From Erythrobacter sp. WG (lineage in GTDB: Bacteria > Pseudomonadota > Alphaproteobacteria > Sphingomonadales > Sphingomonadaceae), in assembly GCF_026586795.1 (NCBI RefSeq), contig NZ_JAPFGY010000002.1, forward strand, positions 62,001-126,000: a stretch of DNA of 64,000 nucleotides. Direction: 5' to 3'. The position numbers and the translations under genes were made by a program. The notes under the pieces are model-generated. The model saw nothing but the letters and a program-made list of their open reading frames with translations, made no database searches and was not told the origin of the DNA. Shown here one piece after another: positions 38,125-45,820 of this stretch; the first letter of the stretch is position 1, and each line of letters begins with the position of its first letter.

Positions 38125-40764
38125 ATGAACACCAGCCGCCCTGCCAACGACGCCGAGCGCTTCCTCCGGCTCGCGCAACGCGGGGAGCGCGGGCGGCTGA
38201 CAGTCTACCTCGGCATGGCGCCGGGGGTCGGCAAGACCTACCGGATGCTCCAGGAAGCGGCGCGCAAGCGGGCCGAAGGCAAAGACGTAGTGGTCGGCAT
38301 CGCCGAGACCCATGGCCGCAGCGAAACCGCGACGCTGCTCGAACCCCTCGCGGTGCTGCCCCGCAAAAGCATCCGTTATGAGGGGCACACCCTCGAAGAG
38401 TTCGACATCGACGCCGCGCTCGAACGGCGCCCTGACCTCATCCTTGTTGACGAGCTCGCCCACTCCAATGCGCCGGGAAGTCGCCACCCCAAGAGATGGC
38501 AGGATGTCGCCGAACTGCTGGTCGCCGGGATCGACGTGGCCACCACGCTCAACATCCAGCACATCGAAAGCCTCAATGACGTCGTCGCTGGTTTCACCCA
38601 TGTGCGGGTGCGCGAGACGGTGCCGGATTCGATCCTCGCCTCGGCCGAGATCATTCTGGTCGATCTTCCTCCCGAGGCGCTGATCGAGCGGCTGACGGCG
38701 GGCAAGGTCTACCTGCCCGAGACCGCGGGCCGCGCGCTCGCCAACTTCTTCACCCTGCCCAAGCTCGCCGCCCTGCGCGAACTGGCGCTGCGCTTCGCCG
38801 CCGGATCGGTCGACCGCCGACTGCTTGACGAACTCGCCCTCACCGGCGCCGAGGGCGATTTCACGGTGGGCGAGCGGCTGCTGGTGGCGATCAGCGCAGG
38901 GAAAGGCGGCGCGCAGGTGGTGCGCCATGCCAAGCGTCTCGCCGACCTCGCCCACGCGCCGTGGACCGCGGTGGTGGTCGAAAGCGGGGGTGCGCGCAGC
39001 ATCGCCGGGCAGCAGCGCGAGCAGCTGGCCGAGAACCTTGCGCTTGCCTCTTCGCTCGGTGCCTCGCTGCTAACCGTGGCCGCAACCGATGTCGCGCAGG
39101 CGCTGGTGGATGAAGCACGGAACTTGCGGGCGAGCCAGATCGTGATCGGCAAGAGCCGCCGCAGCCGCTGGTTCGAATGGCGCCACGGTTCGGTCGCGCA
39201 GGACGTGATCCGCAAGGCGCGCGGCGTGGCGGTGCATGTCGTTCCGCTGGACGAGGCCGACGAGAAGCCTGCGCAGGACCGCGATGCCAATCCATGGCAG
39301 GCGCCCCTGCTGGCGCTGGTGCCGGTCGCCATCGCCGTCGCTGTGCTCTTCGCCGCCGAGGGTCTGGTGCCCCCGGCCGTTATCGACATGGCGCTACTGG
39401 TGCCGGTGATTGCTGCCGCTGTCCTGTTGCGGACGTCGGCGGGCCTCTGGGCGGCTCTTTGGGCGGCTCTCGCCTACAATTACTTCTTCACCACACCGCG
39501 TTTCACCCTTCTCATCAGCGATAGCGCTAACGTCGTCACCTTCGTCGTGCTGGCGCTCGTTGCAATGATTATTGGCGCGCTGGCCAGCCGGGTCAGGCGG
39601 CAAGCGGAAACCAGTGCCGGGGTGGCCCGCCTCAACGCCTCACTGGCCCGATATGCGGGGCTGCTCGGCGGTATCTCGGACCGGGACGAAACCGCCCGCG
39701 TCGCCTGCCGCGAGATCGGCGCACTGCTCGATGTCGAAGCGGTGATCGTCGCGCGGGAGGGTGAACGGCTGGTGTTGCGTGGCAACGAAGGCTACACCGC
39801 TCTCGATACGGTGGATGAAGCCGCTGCTCGCTGGACCTTGGAGCAAGCTGTTCCTACCGGACGCGACACTGGCACGCTCAATGCGTCCGACTGGCAATTC
39901 CATCCCTTGAAGACCTCCCTAGGCTTGATGGGCGCACTGGGTCTCGCCCGCCGCGAACAAGGCCGGGTGATCCGCGCCGACGATGCGACCCTCCTCGCCT
40001 CGCTGCTCGACCAGACGGCGCTCGCCCACGAGCGGCTGGTGCTCGAGGAGGAGGCGCGGCAGGTCGGCACGCTGCGCGAGCGCGACCGGCTGCGGGGGGC
40101 CTTGCTCGGCAGCATCGCGCACGATCTGAAGACCCCGCTCACCGCAGTCATCGCCGCCGCCGAGGCCATCCCCGACAAGGGTATCTACGCTGAGGAGGTC
40201 CGCATCGCCCGCAGCGAGGCGCGCCGCCTCCAGCGCTTCCTCGGCGACCTGCTCGAAGCCTCACGGATCGAGGATGGAGGGATCGAGCCGCGACCGGAAA
40301 CTGTCGATCTCACCGACATCGTTGCTGCCGTTCTGCGTGACCTGCGCCAGAGCGAGAGCGGCGGGAGGGTTGTCACCCGCGTCGATCCCGCTTGTCCGCT
40401 GATCTCCACCGACCCAGTGTTGCTGCGCCATGCGCTGATTAATCTGCTCGACAATGCGCTCAAATTCTCGCCGGAGGAGCGCCCGATCGAAGTGGCTCTC
40501 GAATGCGACGATACGTCGGCGATTTGCCGCGTGCTTGATCGGGGGCCGGGTCTTCCCGCCGACCATGAGGCGCTGTTCGACCGCTTCGAGCGGCTCGAAG
40601 GCAGCGACCGCGTTGGCGGATCGGGTCTGGGGCTGTGGATCGCGAGGAACTTTGTCGAGGCGCTCGGCGGCACGATTGCAGCGAGCAACCGTGCGGGTGG
40701 CGGCGCGGAGTTCGCCATTGCCCTGCCGCTCGATCCCGGGGCAGAGAGCGAGGTTCATGCGTAA
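38125..40764 (+). CDS. kdpD: Sensor histidine kinase KdpD
   Basis: Membrane sensor for K+ limitation and c-di-AMP-type signals in the family. 879 residues: N-terminal KdpD domain with a Walker-A-like GMAPGVGKT (30-38), a USP-like domain (about 250-370), four transmembrane helices (about 400-500), a GAF-like region, then the kinase with His666 in SIAHDLKTPL and the ATP-binding NLLDNALKFS and GSGLGLWIA motifs. It is full length compared with E. coli KdpD. The stop overlaps kdpE by eight bases. Confidence 0.97.
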   Translation: MNTSRPANDAERFLRLAQRGERGRLTVYLGMAPGVGKTYRMLQEAARKRAEGKDVVVGIAETHGRSETATLLEPLAVLPRKSIRYEGHTLEEFDIDAALERRPDLILVDELAHSNAPGSRHPKRWQDVAELLVAGIDVATTLNIQHIESLNDVVAGFTHVRVRETVPDSILASAEIILVDLPPEALIERLTAGKVYLPETAGRALANFFTLPKLAALRELALRFAAGSVDRRLLDELALTGAEGDFTVGERLLVAISAGKGGAQVVRHAKRLADLAHAPWTAVVVESGGARSIAGQQREQLAENLALASSLGASLLTVAATDVAQALVDEARNLRASQIVIGKSRRSRWFEWRHGSVAQDVIRKARGVAVHVVPLDEADEKPAQDRDANPWQAPLLALVPVAIAVAVLFAAEGLVPPAVIDMALLVPVIAAAVLLRTSAGLWAALWAALAYNYFFTTPRFTLLISDSANVVTFVVLALVAMIIGALASRVRRQAETSAGVARLNASLARYAGLLGGISDRDETARVACREIGALLDVEAVIVAREGERLVLRGNEGYTALDTVDEAAARWTLEQAVPTGRDTGTLNASDWQFHPLKTSLGLMGALGLARREQGRVIRADDATLLASLLDQTALAHERLVLEEEARQVGTLRERDRLRGALLGSIAHDLKTPLTAVIAAAEAIPDKGIYAEEVRIARSEARRLQRFLGDLLEASRIEDGGIEPRPETVDLTDIVAAVLRDLRQSESGGRVVTRVDPACPLISTDPVLLRHALINLLDNALKFSPEERPIEVALECDDTSAICRVLDRGPGLPADHEALFDRFERLEGSDRVGGSGLGLWIARNFVEALGGTIAASNRAGGGAEFAIALPLDPGAESEVHA

Positions 40765-41440
40765 GGACGTCCTCATCGTCGATGACGAACCGGCCATCCG
40801 CCGCCTGCTGGTCGGCGCGCTCGACCGCGCGGCGATCACCCATACCGAAGCTGGGACCGCCGCCGAAGCCCTGCGTCTGGCGCAGGCAACACCGGCGCCG
40901 CTGGTCGCGCTGCTCGATCTCGGCCTGCCCGATCGCGACGGGCTGGAGGTGGTGCCCCAACTCGCCGCGCTCGGCCTCTCGGTGATCGTGCTCACGGCTC
41001 GCGATGCCACGCAAGAAAAGGTTGTCGCGCTCGACCTCGGTGCCGACGATTTCGTTACCAAGCCCTTCGACAGCGAGGAGCTTCTTGCCCGGATCCGCTC
41101 CGCGCTCCGGCGCAAGGCCGGGCCGCTCGCCAACAGCGCGCGCCGGGACTTCGCGGATGGGCACATCGACCGCGAGACCCACACCGTGACGGTGCGCGAG
41201 TGCGCCGTGGAGCTTACCCCCCGCGAGTTCGATCTGCTCTGGACGCTCGCCGACAAGCCAGGCCGCGTCGTGACCCACGAGCGGCTGCTGGAGACAGTCT
41301 GGGGACCAGCCCACCGCCACGACCTCAATTATCTGCGCGTTGCCGTGCGCGCGCTCAGGCGCAAGCTGGAGGTCGATCCTGGCAGACCCCGACTCATCGT
41401 CAACGAGCCGGGGGTAGGCTACCGCATCGCCGGGGCATGA
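40757..41440 (+). CDS. kdpE: Response regulator KdpE
   Basis: OmpR/PhoB-type regulator, 227 residues. Receiver domain with acidic pocket VDDE, phosphoacceptor Asp54 in ALLDLGLPDRDG and conserved lysine in VTKPF. The winged-helix DNA-binding domain shows LTPREFDLLWTLADKPGRVV and NYLRVAVRALRRKLE. ATG at 40757 lies inside the kdpD end. It is likely to control the kdpFBAC promoter region with its GTGAAATC boxes. Confidence 0.97.
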   Translation: MRKDVLIVDDEPAIRRLLVGALDRAAITHTEAGTAAEALRLAQATPAPLVALLDLGLPDRDGLEVVPQLAALGLSVIVLTARDATQEKVVALDLGADDFVTKPFDSEELLARIRSALRRKAGPLANSARRDFADGHIDRETHTVTVRECAVELTPREFDLLWTLADKPGRVVTHERLLETVWGPAHRHDLNYLRVAVRALRRKLEVDPGRPRLIVNEPGVGYRIAGA

Positions 41441-41441
41441 C

Positions 41442-41774
41442 CTACCAGACGAACCACCGCTCCAGTTCCTCGTCGAAATCGACGATGCCGATCTGCTCGC
41501 CCTCCAGCAGCCGCTTGATCTCCGGCGAGCGCTCGTCGGCCTGCTCCGTGCTCACCTCATCGATATACCACTGGTGGCTCGCTTGGAGCGCCGCGAACTG
41601 GGTGGTGTTGTAGATCGCCTTGGCGACGTCCTCGTTAGGAGCGGCCGCGAGGATCTCCATGCCGCGGTAGTCGAGCGAGCGGTAAAGCCGCAGGCGATGG
41701 ACGGGGGCGACGTGGGCAAGCCAGCCTGCGATCGGGTGGTAGCTCGCCATGCAGGTCGGCGCGGACCCGAGCAT
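41442..41774 (-). CDS. Island protein of unknown function, paralog of the 25.2-kb gene
   Basis: 110 residues in the intact frame, ending RWFVW one base from the kdpE stop on the opposite strand. It aligns over its whole length with the C-terminal part of the protein at 25245-25688 (GWLAHVAPVHRLRLY against GWVIHSAPVHKLRLF). Upstream, matching N-terminal sequence appears in another frame (KDAMLEVLYRDDAERA, in a frame starting at 41962), so this copy is probably shortened by a frameshift near 41805. Function unknown. Confidence 0.55.
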   Translation of the reverse strand: MLGSAPTCMASYHPIAGWLAHVAPVHRLRLYRSLDYRGMEILAAAPNEDVAKAIYNTTQFAALQASHQWYIDEVSTEQADERSPEIKRLLEGEQIGIVDFDEELERWFVW

Positions 41775-42008
41775 CGCCGCGAGGCCATGGCGGAGTGGAT
41801 CATGGCGCGTTCAGCGTCATCGCGATACAGCACTTCGAGCATCGCGTCTTTGCGCTCCAGGAGCACATTGCGCTGGCGTTTCTGGGCATTCCGCCGTGGC
41901 CTTCGTCGCCGTGGACCCTTGTGGTCACGAAGCCTGCTTGCGGAGATCTTACGCGCCGACATGGCGTTCTATTCGTGCATCTGGCGACGGGTTTTTGCGA
42001 GGCACCTG

Positions 42009-42317
42009 TCACGCCGCCTCCTGCGCGATGAATGCGCGATCCAGTTCGGATCTGCGGAAGTAGAGGCGGCGTCCCTTTCGGATGACCGGAAAGCGGCCCT
42101 GATCGACGAGCCGATATCCGACCGCATCCGCAATTCGTTCTCCCTGATCGCGCTCCGCTACAGTGTCACTCCGTCGCAGGTAGTGCAGATCGCGCCATTC
42201 CTCTTCATGTGGGCCGCGGAAACAAGTCTCCAGCAGAGGCGTGATCGGATGCGGGGGTTTCGCGACGCCGAGACAAAGATGCGTGACGCCCTTCCGTCTT
42301 ACCTCGACGACGCGCAA
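42009..42317 (-). CDS. Possible excisionase/AlpA-like protein (C-terminal part convincing)
   Basis: The last 40 residues of this open frame read like a small MerR/AlpA-type excisionase: TVAERDQG..., YRLVDQGRFPVIRKGRRLYF, then RRSELDRAFIAQEAA. That pattern (winged helix followed by GR.PVIR.GRR) is typical of Xis-type DNA-binding proteins. The N-terminal part is not family-like and no good start codon is seen nearer. The opposite strand carries the unknown gene described next, which overlaps, so one of the two readings is truncated or spurious. Confidence 0.35.
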   Translation of the reverse strand: MRVVEVRRKGVTHLCLGVAKPPHPITPLLETCFRGPHEEEWRDLHYLRRSDTVAERDQGERIADAVGYRLVDQGRFPVIRKGRRLYFRRSELDRAFIAQEAA

Positions 42318-42779
42318 CGCATCGATGACGAACTCCTGCTTCTCGAAGAGCGCTCCATTCGGCGGTGCGACATCTTCGGCCTGGAGTTGGAAGGTGCGAC
42401 CCGCGAATTTCTCGATCCCGACTACGGATGGCGGGTGCCTCTTTCAGACGCGCTGGCCAGCCTCATCCCTCAGATGCCCGACGACGTGACTTTCGAGACT
42501 TGGTGGCTGGACTTCGAGCCCCACTACGAGATTTGCCGGTCCGACGCGATCGAGTGGCTCGACGGTGACGCTGAGGCAGCCGAGCACATCCTCTCAGGCC
42601 GTCTTCCGTTCCGCGACATCCCCGCCAACCTGCTCAAGGGGACCGGCTCCGAACGGGCCGGGTGGATCAGGGAGGAGGGCAATCGTCGCAAAGGGGAAAG
42701 TGACGCATTCTTCGACGAGCTTAGTCGCGAGATCGAGGACACGCTGGCGGCGACCGAAGACGAGGGGGCAGGTGCATGA
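42183..42779 (+). CDS. Hypothetical island protein
   Basis: About 198 residues from GTG 42183; the same frame stays open upstream to ATG 41961, and SDRIRNSFSLIALRYSVTP upstream of the GTG could belong to the protein. Features are a helical N-terminus (FLFMWAAETSLQQRR), EERSIRRCDIFGLELE in the middle and a charged C-terminus. Its stop overlaps the ATG of the next gene (ATGA), which supports the frame and its 3' end; the 5' end is unresolved because of the antisense excisionase-like frame. The family is unknown to me. Confidence 0.55.
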   Translation: MQIAPFLFMWAAETSLQQRRDRMRGFRDAETKMRDALPSYLDDAQRIDDELLLLEERSIRRCDIFGLELEGATREFLDPDYGWRVPLSDALASLIPQMPDDVTFETWWLDFEPHYEICRSDAIEWLDGDAEAAEHILSGRLPFRDIPANLLKGTGSERAGWIREEGNRRKGESDAFFDELSREIEDTLAATEDEGAGA

Positions 42780-43006
42780 GCTTGGCAGTCACCAAACATG
42801 CGGTCGAGCGGTTCGCGCAGCGTGGTTTCAAGCTCGACGACACCGAGATCATCATGCAGCTCGGGACGGAGGTCGAAGATGGCTACCTTGTCTGCGACCA
42901 AGAGTGCCGAAGGGTGGAGGAACAGCTGCGCACGATGCTGCGGCGCCTTGATCGTCTGCGGGGGGCGCGGCTTGTCGTGGAAGGCTCGACTGTCGTCACT
43001 GTCTAG
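42776..43006 (+). CDS. Small hypothetical protein
   Basis: 76 residues starting at an ATG that overlaps the previous stop by four bases. The sequence opens VTKHAVERFAQRGF, which resembles small DUF4258-like or mobile-element proteins with a conserved H.(V/L)ERF..RG start, and ends ARLVVEGSTVVTV. No catalytic assignment is justified. It is the last gene before the right end of the island, 159 bp from attR. Confidence 0.6.
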   Translation: MSLAVTKHAVERFAQRGFKLDDTEIIMQLGTEVEDGYLVCDQECRRVEEQLRTMLRRLDRLRGARLVVEGSTVVTV

Positions 43007-43099
43007 CGTGCCGGGAAGCGGAAGGCGCTGTTGAAGGCCATGCGATGATGATTGGCGGGAGGGCCGATGAGGGCTACAGCTCGGTCCCCCGCATTTCAT

Positions 43100-43118
43100 T
43101 GCAACACGGCTGCAACAC
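43100..43118. repeat. TGCAACAC direct-repeat pair near attR
   Basis: Two TGCAACAC copies three bases apart, matching the pair at 24924-24942 (16 of 19 positions identical). It lies 47 bp inside the right att repeat. Possible arm-type integrase sites. Confidence 0.5.
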
Positions 43119-43165
43119 AACCGAGAAAAACTTAACGTCTTCAATACTGCTTCGCGGGCTCTGGG

Positions 43166-43204
43166 TCCGTCAATCAAGGTTCGAATCCTTGCGGGGCATC
43201 CAGC
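43166..43204 (+). repeat. Right attachment repeat (attR), partial tRNA-Gln copy
   Basis: Exact 39-bp copy of the 3' part of tRNA-Gln (24769-24807), from the anticodon stem through CCA. The 5' part of the tRNA is missing here, so it does not encode a functional tRNA. It marks the right boundary of the island. Confidence 0.93.
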
Positions 43205-43245
43205 CACCACCACCACCAGCGCTCCCTCTCCCCGCCCGCCCGCGA

Positions 43246-43261
43246 TGTTTCACGTGAAACA
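43246..43261. promoter_or_regulatory. parS: parS centromere-like site
   Basis: TGTTTCACGTGAAACA is a perfect 16-bp palindrome identical to the universal bacterial parS consensus bound by ParB/Spo0J. Chromosomal parS sites cluster near the replication origin, so this window may be origin-proximal. No parA or parB is in the window. The site is 42 bp beyond attR, so before island insertion it lay directly downstream of tRNA-Gln. Confidence 0.85.
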
Positions 43262-43316
43262 CGCCCGCAAGCCTCGGCTATTGCGGGGCTAGCGGGGGTC
43301 TGGCAGGGGGCTGGGC

Positions 43317-44201
43317 ATGACCGACAACGACCTGACCGACCGCAAGTTCTACCGTGCCGGCGAGGAAACCCGCTTCGCCGAGGGCGGCCCCGAGCGCACC
43401 CCGCAGCAGGCGCATCCCGCCTACAAGCTCGCCTTCCGCGACACCGATTTCCTGCTGCGCGACGAACTGCGCCCGGTGCGCTTCCAGCTCGAGCTGCTGA
43501 AACCCGAGATGCTGCTCGACGAGGCGCGCGTCGGCTCGACCCTCGTCATGTACGGCTCGGCCCGCATCCCCTCGCCCGCCCAGGCCGAGGCACGGCTGGC
43601 GGCAGCCAGGGACGGCGACGACTACGACAGGAAGGTGGCCGAGCGTCTCGCCGAAAAGGCGAAATATTACGAGGAAGCCTACCGCCTCGCCCGGCTGGTC
43701 AGCGAGAAGGGCATCATCGAGAATGGGCTGAGGCAGTTCGTCGTCACCACCGGCGGCGGCCCGTCGATCATGGAGGCGGGCAATCGCGGCGCGTCGGACG
43801 CAGGCTCCGAATCGATCGGGCTCAACATCGTCCTGCCCCACGAACAGGCGCCCAATCCCTATGTGACGCCCTACCTCAGCTTCCAGTTCCACTATTTCGC
43901 GCTGCGCAAGATGCACTTCCTGCTGCGCGCCCGCGCGGTGGCGGTCTTCCCCGGCGGCTTCGGCACCTTCGACGAGTTCTTCGAGCTTATCACCCTCGTC
44001 CAGACCGGCAAGATGAAGCCGATGCCGATCATCCTGTTCGGCAAGGAGTTCTGGGAGCGCGTCGTCAACTTCGAGGCGCTCGCCGAGGAGGGTGTGATCT
44101 CGAAGGGCGACCTTGACCTCATCACCTGGTGCGAAACCGCCGAGGAAGCGTGGAAGTGCATCAGCGACTTCTACGAGATCAAGGATCCGACGGCGGATTG
44201 A
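43317..44201 (+). CDS. LOG-family (lysine decarboxylase-like) protein
   Basis: 294-residue Rossmann-fold protein of the LOG/TIGR00730 group. The nucleotide-binding motifs GGGPSIMEAGNRGA and PGGFGTFDEFFE are intact; characterised members release cytokinin-like bases from nucleotide monophosphates or act as nucleosidases. The longer form with an N-terminal extension of about 70 residues is common in alphaproteobacteria. The role here is probably nucleotide salvage or housekeeping, not hormone production. Confidence 0.9.
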   Translation: MTDNDLTDRKFYRAGEETRFAEGGPERTPQQAHPAYKLAFRDTDFLLRDELRPVRFQLELLKPEMLLDEARVGSTLVMYGSARIPSPAQAEARLAAARDGDDYDRKVAERLAEKAKYYEEAYRLARLVSEKGIIENGLRQFVVTTGGGPSIMEAGNRGASDAGSESIGLNIVLPHEQAPNPYVTPYLSFQFHYFALRKMHFLLRARAVAVFPGGFGTFDEFFELITLVQTGKMKPMPIILFGKEFWERVVNFEALAEEGVISKGDLDLITWCETAEEAWKCISDFYEIKDPTAD

Positions 44202-44217
44202 GGACTACCCCCATGGT

Positions 44218-44314
44218 CCGCTCGCCCTGAGCTTGTCGAAGGGCTGTCTTGCCCTGCTACCCTCACGCCAGGCTCAAGTGAAAGACGGCCCTTCGACAGG
44301 CTCAGGGCGAGCGG
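44218..44314. repeat. REP-like inverted repeat
   Basis: The left arm (44218-44244) and right arm (44288-44314) are near-perfect reverse complements around the core GAGC(T/C)TGTCGAAGGGC; this is the common sphingomonad REP-type sequence. The stop codon of thiD (44302-44304) lies inside the right arm. It separates two convergent genes and can form a long hairpin. Confidence 0.8.
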
Positions 44315-45135
44315 CTTGAGAGGTCGTCCCCCCGCACCGCCTGATGCCCGAGCGGGCCATGCCCCGCGCCGTAGCCCGGCGCCGCCGCGATGGCCTTGAA
44401 GACGAAGGCGCGCGCCTCGCCTACGGCTTCGGCGAGCGGCAGGCCCCGCCCCAGCAGCGTCGCGATCGCCGATGACAGGGTGCAGCCCGTCCCGTGGGTG
44501 TGCACCGTGTCGATCCGCGCGTGTTCGAAGGCGAGCGGCGCCTGGCCGGGCACCACCAGCACGTCGGTGATCCTAGCCCCGTCCGCGTGCCCGCCCTTCG
44601 CCAGCACCGCCGCGCCGCTCGCCTCGGCGAGTTCCCCGGCGGCCGCGATCATCGAATCCGTTCCGTGGAACGAGCGACCGGCGAGCGCGGCGAGTTCGGG
44701 AAGGTTGGGGGTGATGAGGCTGGCCCTCGGGAACAGCAGGGCGCGCAAGGCTTCGAGCGCGTCCGGTTCGATCAGCGCCGCGCCGCTCGTCGCGATCATG
44801 ACGGGATCGAGCACCACCGGCACCGCCAGCGGCGCGAGCGCGGCGGCGACGGCGGCGATCACCTCGGCATCGTGCAGCATCCCGATCTTGACCGCATCGA
44901 CGCCGATGTCGCTGACGCAGACGGCGATCTGCTGCGCGACCATCGCGGGTGCGATGGGCGCGATGCCCTGCACGCCCATCGTGTTCTGCGCGGTGATCGC
45001 GGTGACGGCGGTCATCGCGTAGCCGCCCATCATGGTGATAGTCTTGATATCAGCCTGAATGCCAGCGCCGCCCGAGGAGTCCGAACCGGCGATGGCGAGG
45101 ATGCGGGTAGGGTGGGGGGCGGCGGAATGGCTCAT
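44302..45135 (-). CDS. thiD: Hydroxymethylpyrimidine/phosphomethylpyrimidine kinase
   Basis: Phosphorylates HMP and HMP-P for thiamine biosynthesis in the cytoplasm. 277 residues of the ribokinase-like fold: ILAIAGSDSSGGAGIQADIK at the N-terminus, DPVMIATSG in the middle and the anion-hole HTHGTGCTLSSAIA near the C-terminus. ATG 45135 (MSHSAAP) is the family-like start; an extension upstream is open. The last codons and the stop come from the REP-like repeat. I saw no TPP riboswitch upstream. Confidence 0.94.
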   Translation of the reverse strand: MSHSAAPHPTRILAIAGSDSSGGAGIQADIKTITMMGGYAMTAVTAITAQNTMGVQGIAPIAPAMVAQQIAVCVSDIGVDAVKIGMLHDAEVIAAVAAALAPLAVPVVLDPVMIATSGAALIEPDALEALRALLFPRASLITPNLPELAALAGRSFHGTDSMIAAAGELAEASGAAVLAKGGHADGARITDVLVVPGQAPLAFEHARIDTVHTHGTGCTLSSAIATLLGRGLPLAEAVGEARAFVFKAIAAAPGYGAGHGPLGHQAVRGDDLSSRSP

Positions 45136-45187
45136 GCCGTCAGCCATAGCATTCCGCCGCGCCCCTACCACCCGTGACGCGCGCCAG

Positions 45188-45544
45188 TCACCCCTGGGTC
45201 AGCGGCACGGTCTGCTGGTGCTGCACCACGCGCCATTCGTCATGCGCAAGGCGGCGGAGCGTGCTCGTGCAATAGGCGGTGTAGGCCTGATCGCCGCGCT
45301 GCGCGTCGGCCTTGTAGTTGATGACGATCAGCCCCTCCTGCGGCCGCGCGACCGATTGGTGGCTGAAGGCGACCGCATCCCAGCGGGGCGTGTCCTGCAC
45401 GGCTGCGATCGCCTCCTCGCCGGTGAAGACGAAAGGGTGGGCGGGCAGGACCATCAGGCATTCGGGGTCGATCAGGTCGCGGTAGTGTTCGGCTTCGCCG
45501 ACCCACAGGCTTTCCTCGAATTCCCAGATGCGGGCGTTGTCCAT
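45188..45544 (-). CDS. DUF4440/SnoaL-like domain protein
   Basis: 118-residue protein of the NTF2-like fold: EESLWVGEAEHYRDLIDPECLMVLP, then AVAFSHQSV and a terminal TLRRLAHDEWRVVQHQQT, the usual DUF4440 beta-hairpin end. No catalytic residues can be named. It is upstream of thiD on the same strand (52-bp gap). The 276 bp between it and the radical SAM gene contain no supportable gene. Confidence 0.8.
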   Translation of the reverse strand: MDNARIWEFEESLWVGEAEHYRDLIDPECLMVLPAHPFVFTGEEAIAAVQDTPRWDAVAFSHQSVARPQEGLIVINYKADAQRGDQAYTAYCTSTLRRLAHDEWRVVQHQQTVPLTQG

Positions 45545-45820
45545 GGCGTGTTCCTCGTTGTGGCGCTGCGCATCGCAAAGGTGCCCGGGGGCGGGAAGGT
45601 TTCGCGCCGTGGGGCTTGCCGTGCATGGACCGGGACGGGCGGCCGGGCGAACCCGATCCCGCGATGGCGAGGATGCGAACAGGGGGAGGGAGGCTGGTCA
45701 ACGAGAAAGCATGGCAAGCCGTTGCTGCCGGGCGTACCGCTGATCTTACAGCACGCGCGAGAGAATCGGCACGGGGGCCCGAGCGACGATGCCTTCGCAC
45801 ATCGCTGCGGCGCTATGCCG

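Larger units (their letters stand above)
24769..43204. mobile_element. 18.4-kb genomic island inserted in tRNA-Gln
   Basis: The segment is bounded by the 39-bp tRNA-derived direct repeats. It carries a copper/TonB receptor cluster, a complete kdp potassium-uptake cluster with its two-component system, and small unknown genes close to both ends. Paired TGCAACAC motifs lie just inside each end. I found no integrase, transposase, relaxase or conjugation gene, so the element is either an immobile remnant or a cis-mobilisable element depending on an integrase in trans. The repeats and gene content are seen directly; the mobility history is inferred. Confidence 0.88.

Noticed and set aside
43166-43204. 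Second tRNA-Gln gene
   Set aside because: Only the 3' half of the cloverleaf is present; the acceptor 5' strand and D arm are missing, so it is an att copy.
45136-45187. TPP riboswitch upstream of thiD
   Set aside because: The space upstream of thiD is only about 50 bp and lacks the conserved CUGAGA and ACCUG-type elements.
45650-45700. Second thiD-like start (minus strand PVRILAIAGSGSPG)
   Set aside because: Only about fifteen residues resemble the thiD N-terminus and the frame does not continue with the domain; too short to call a pseudogene.
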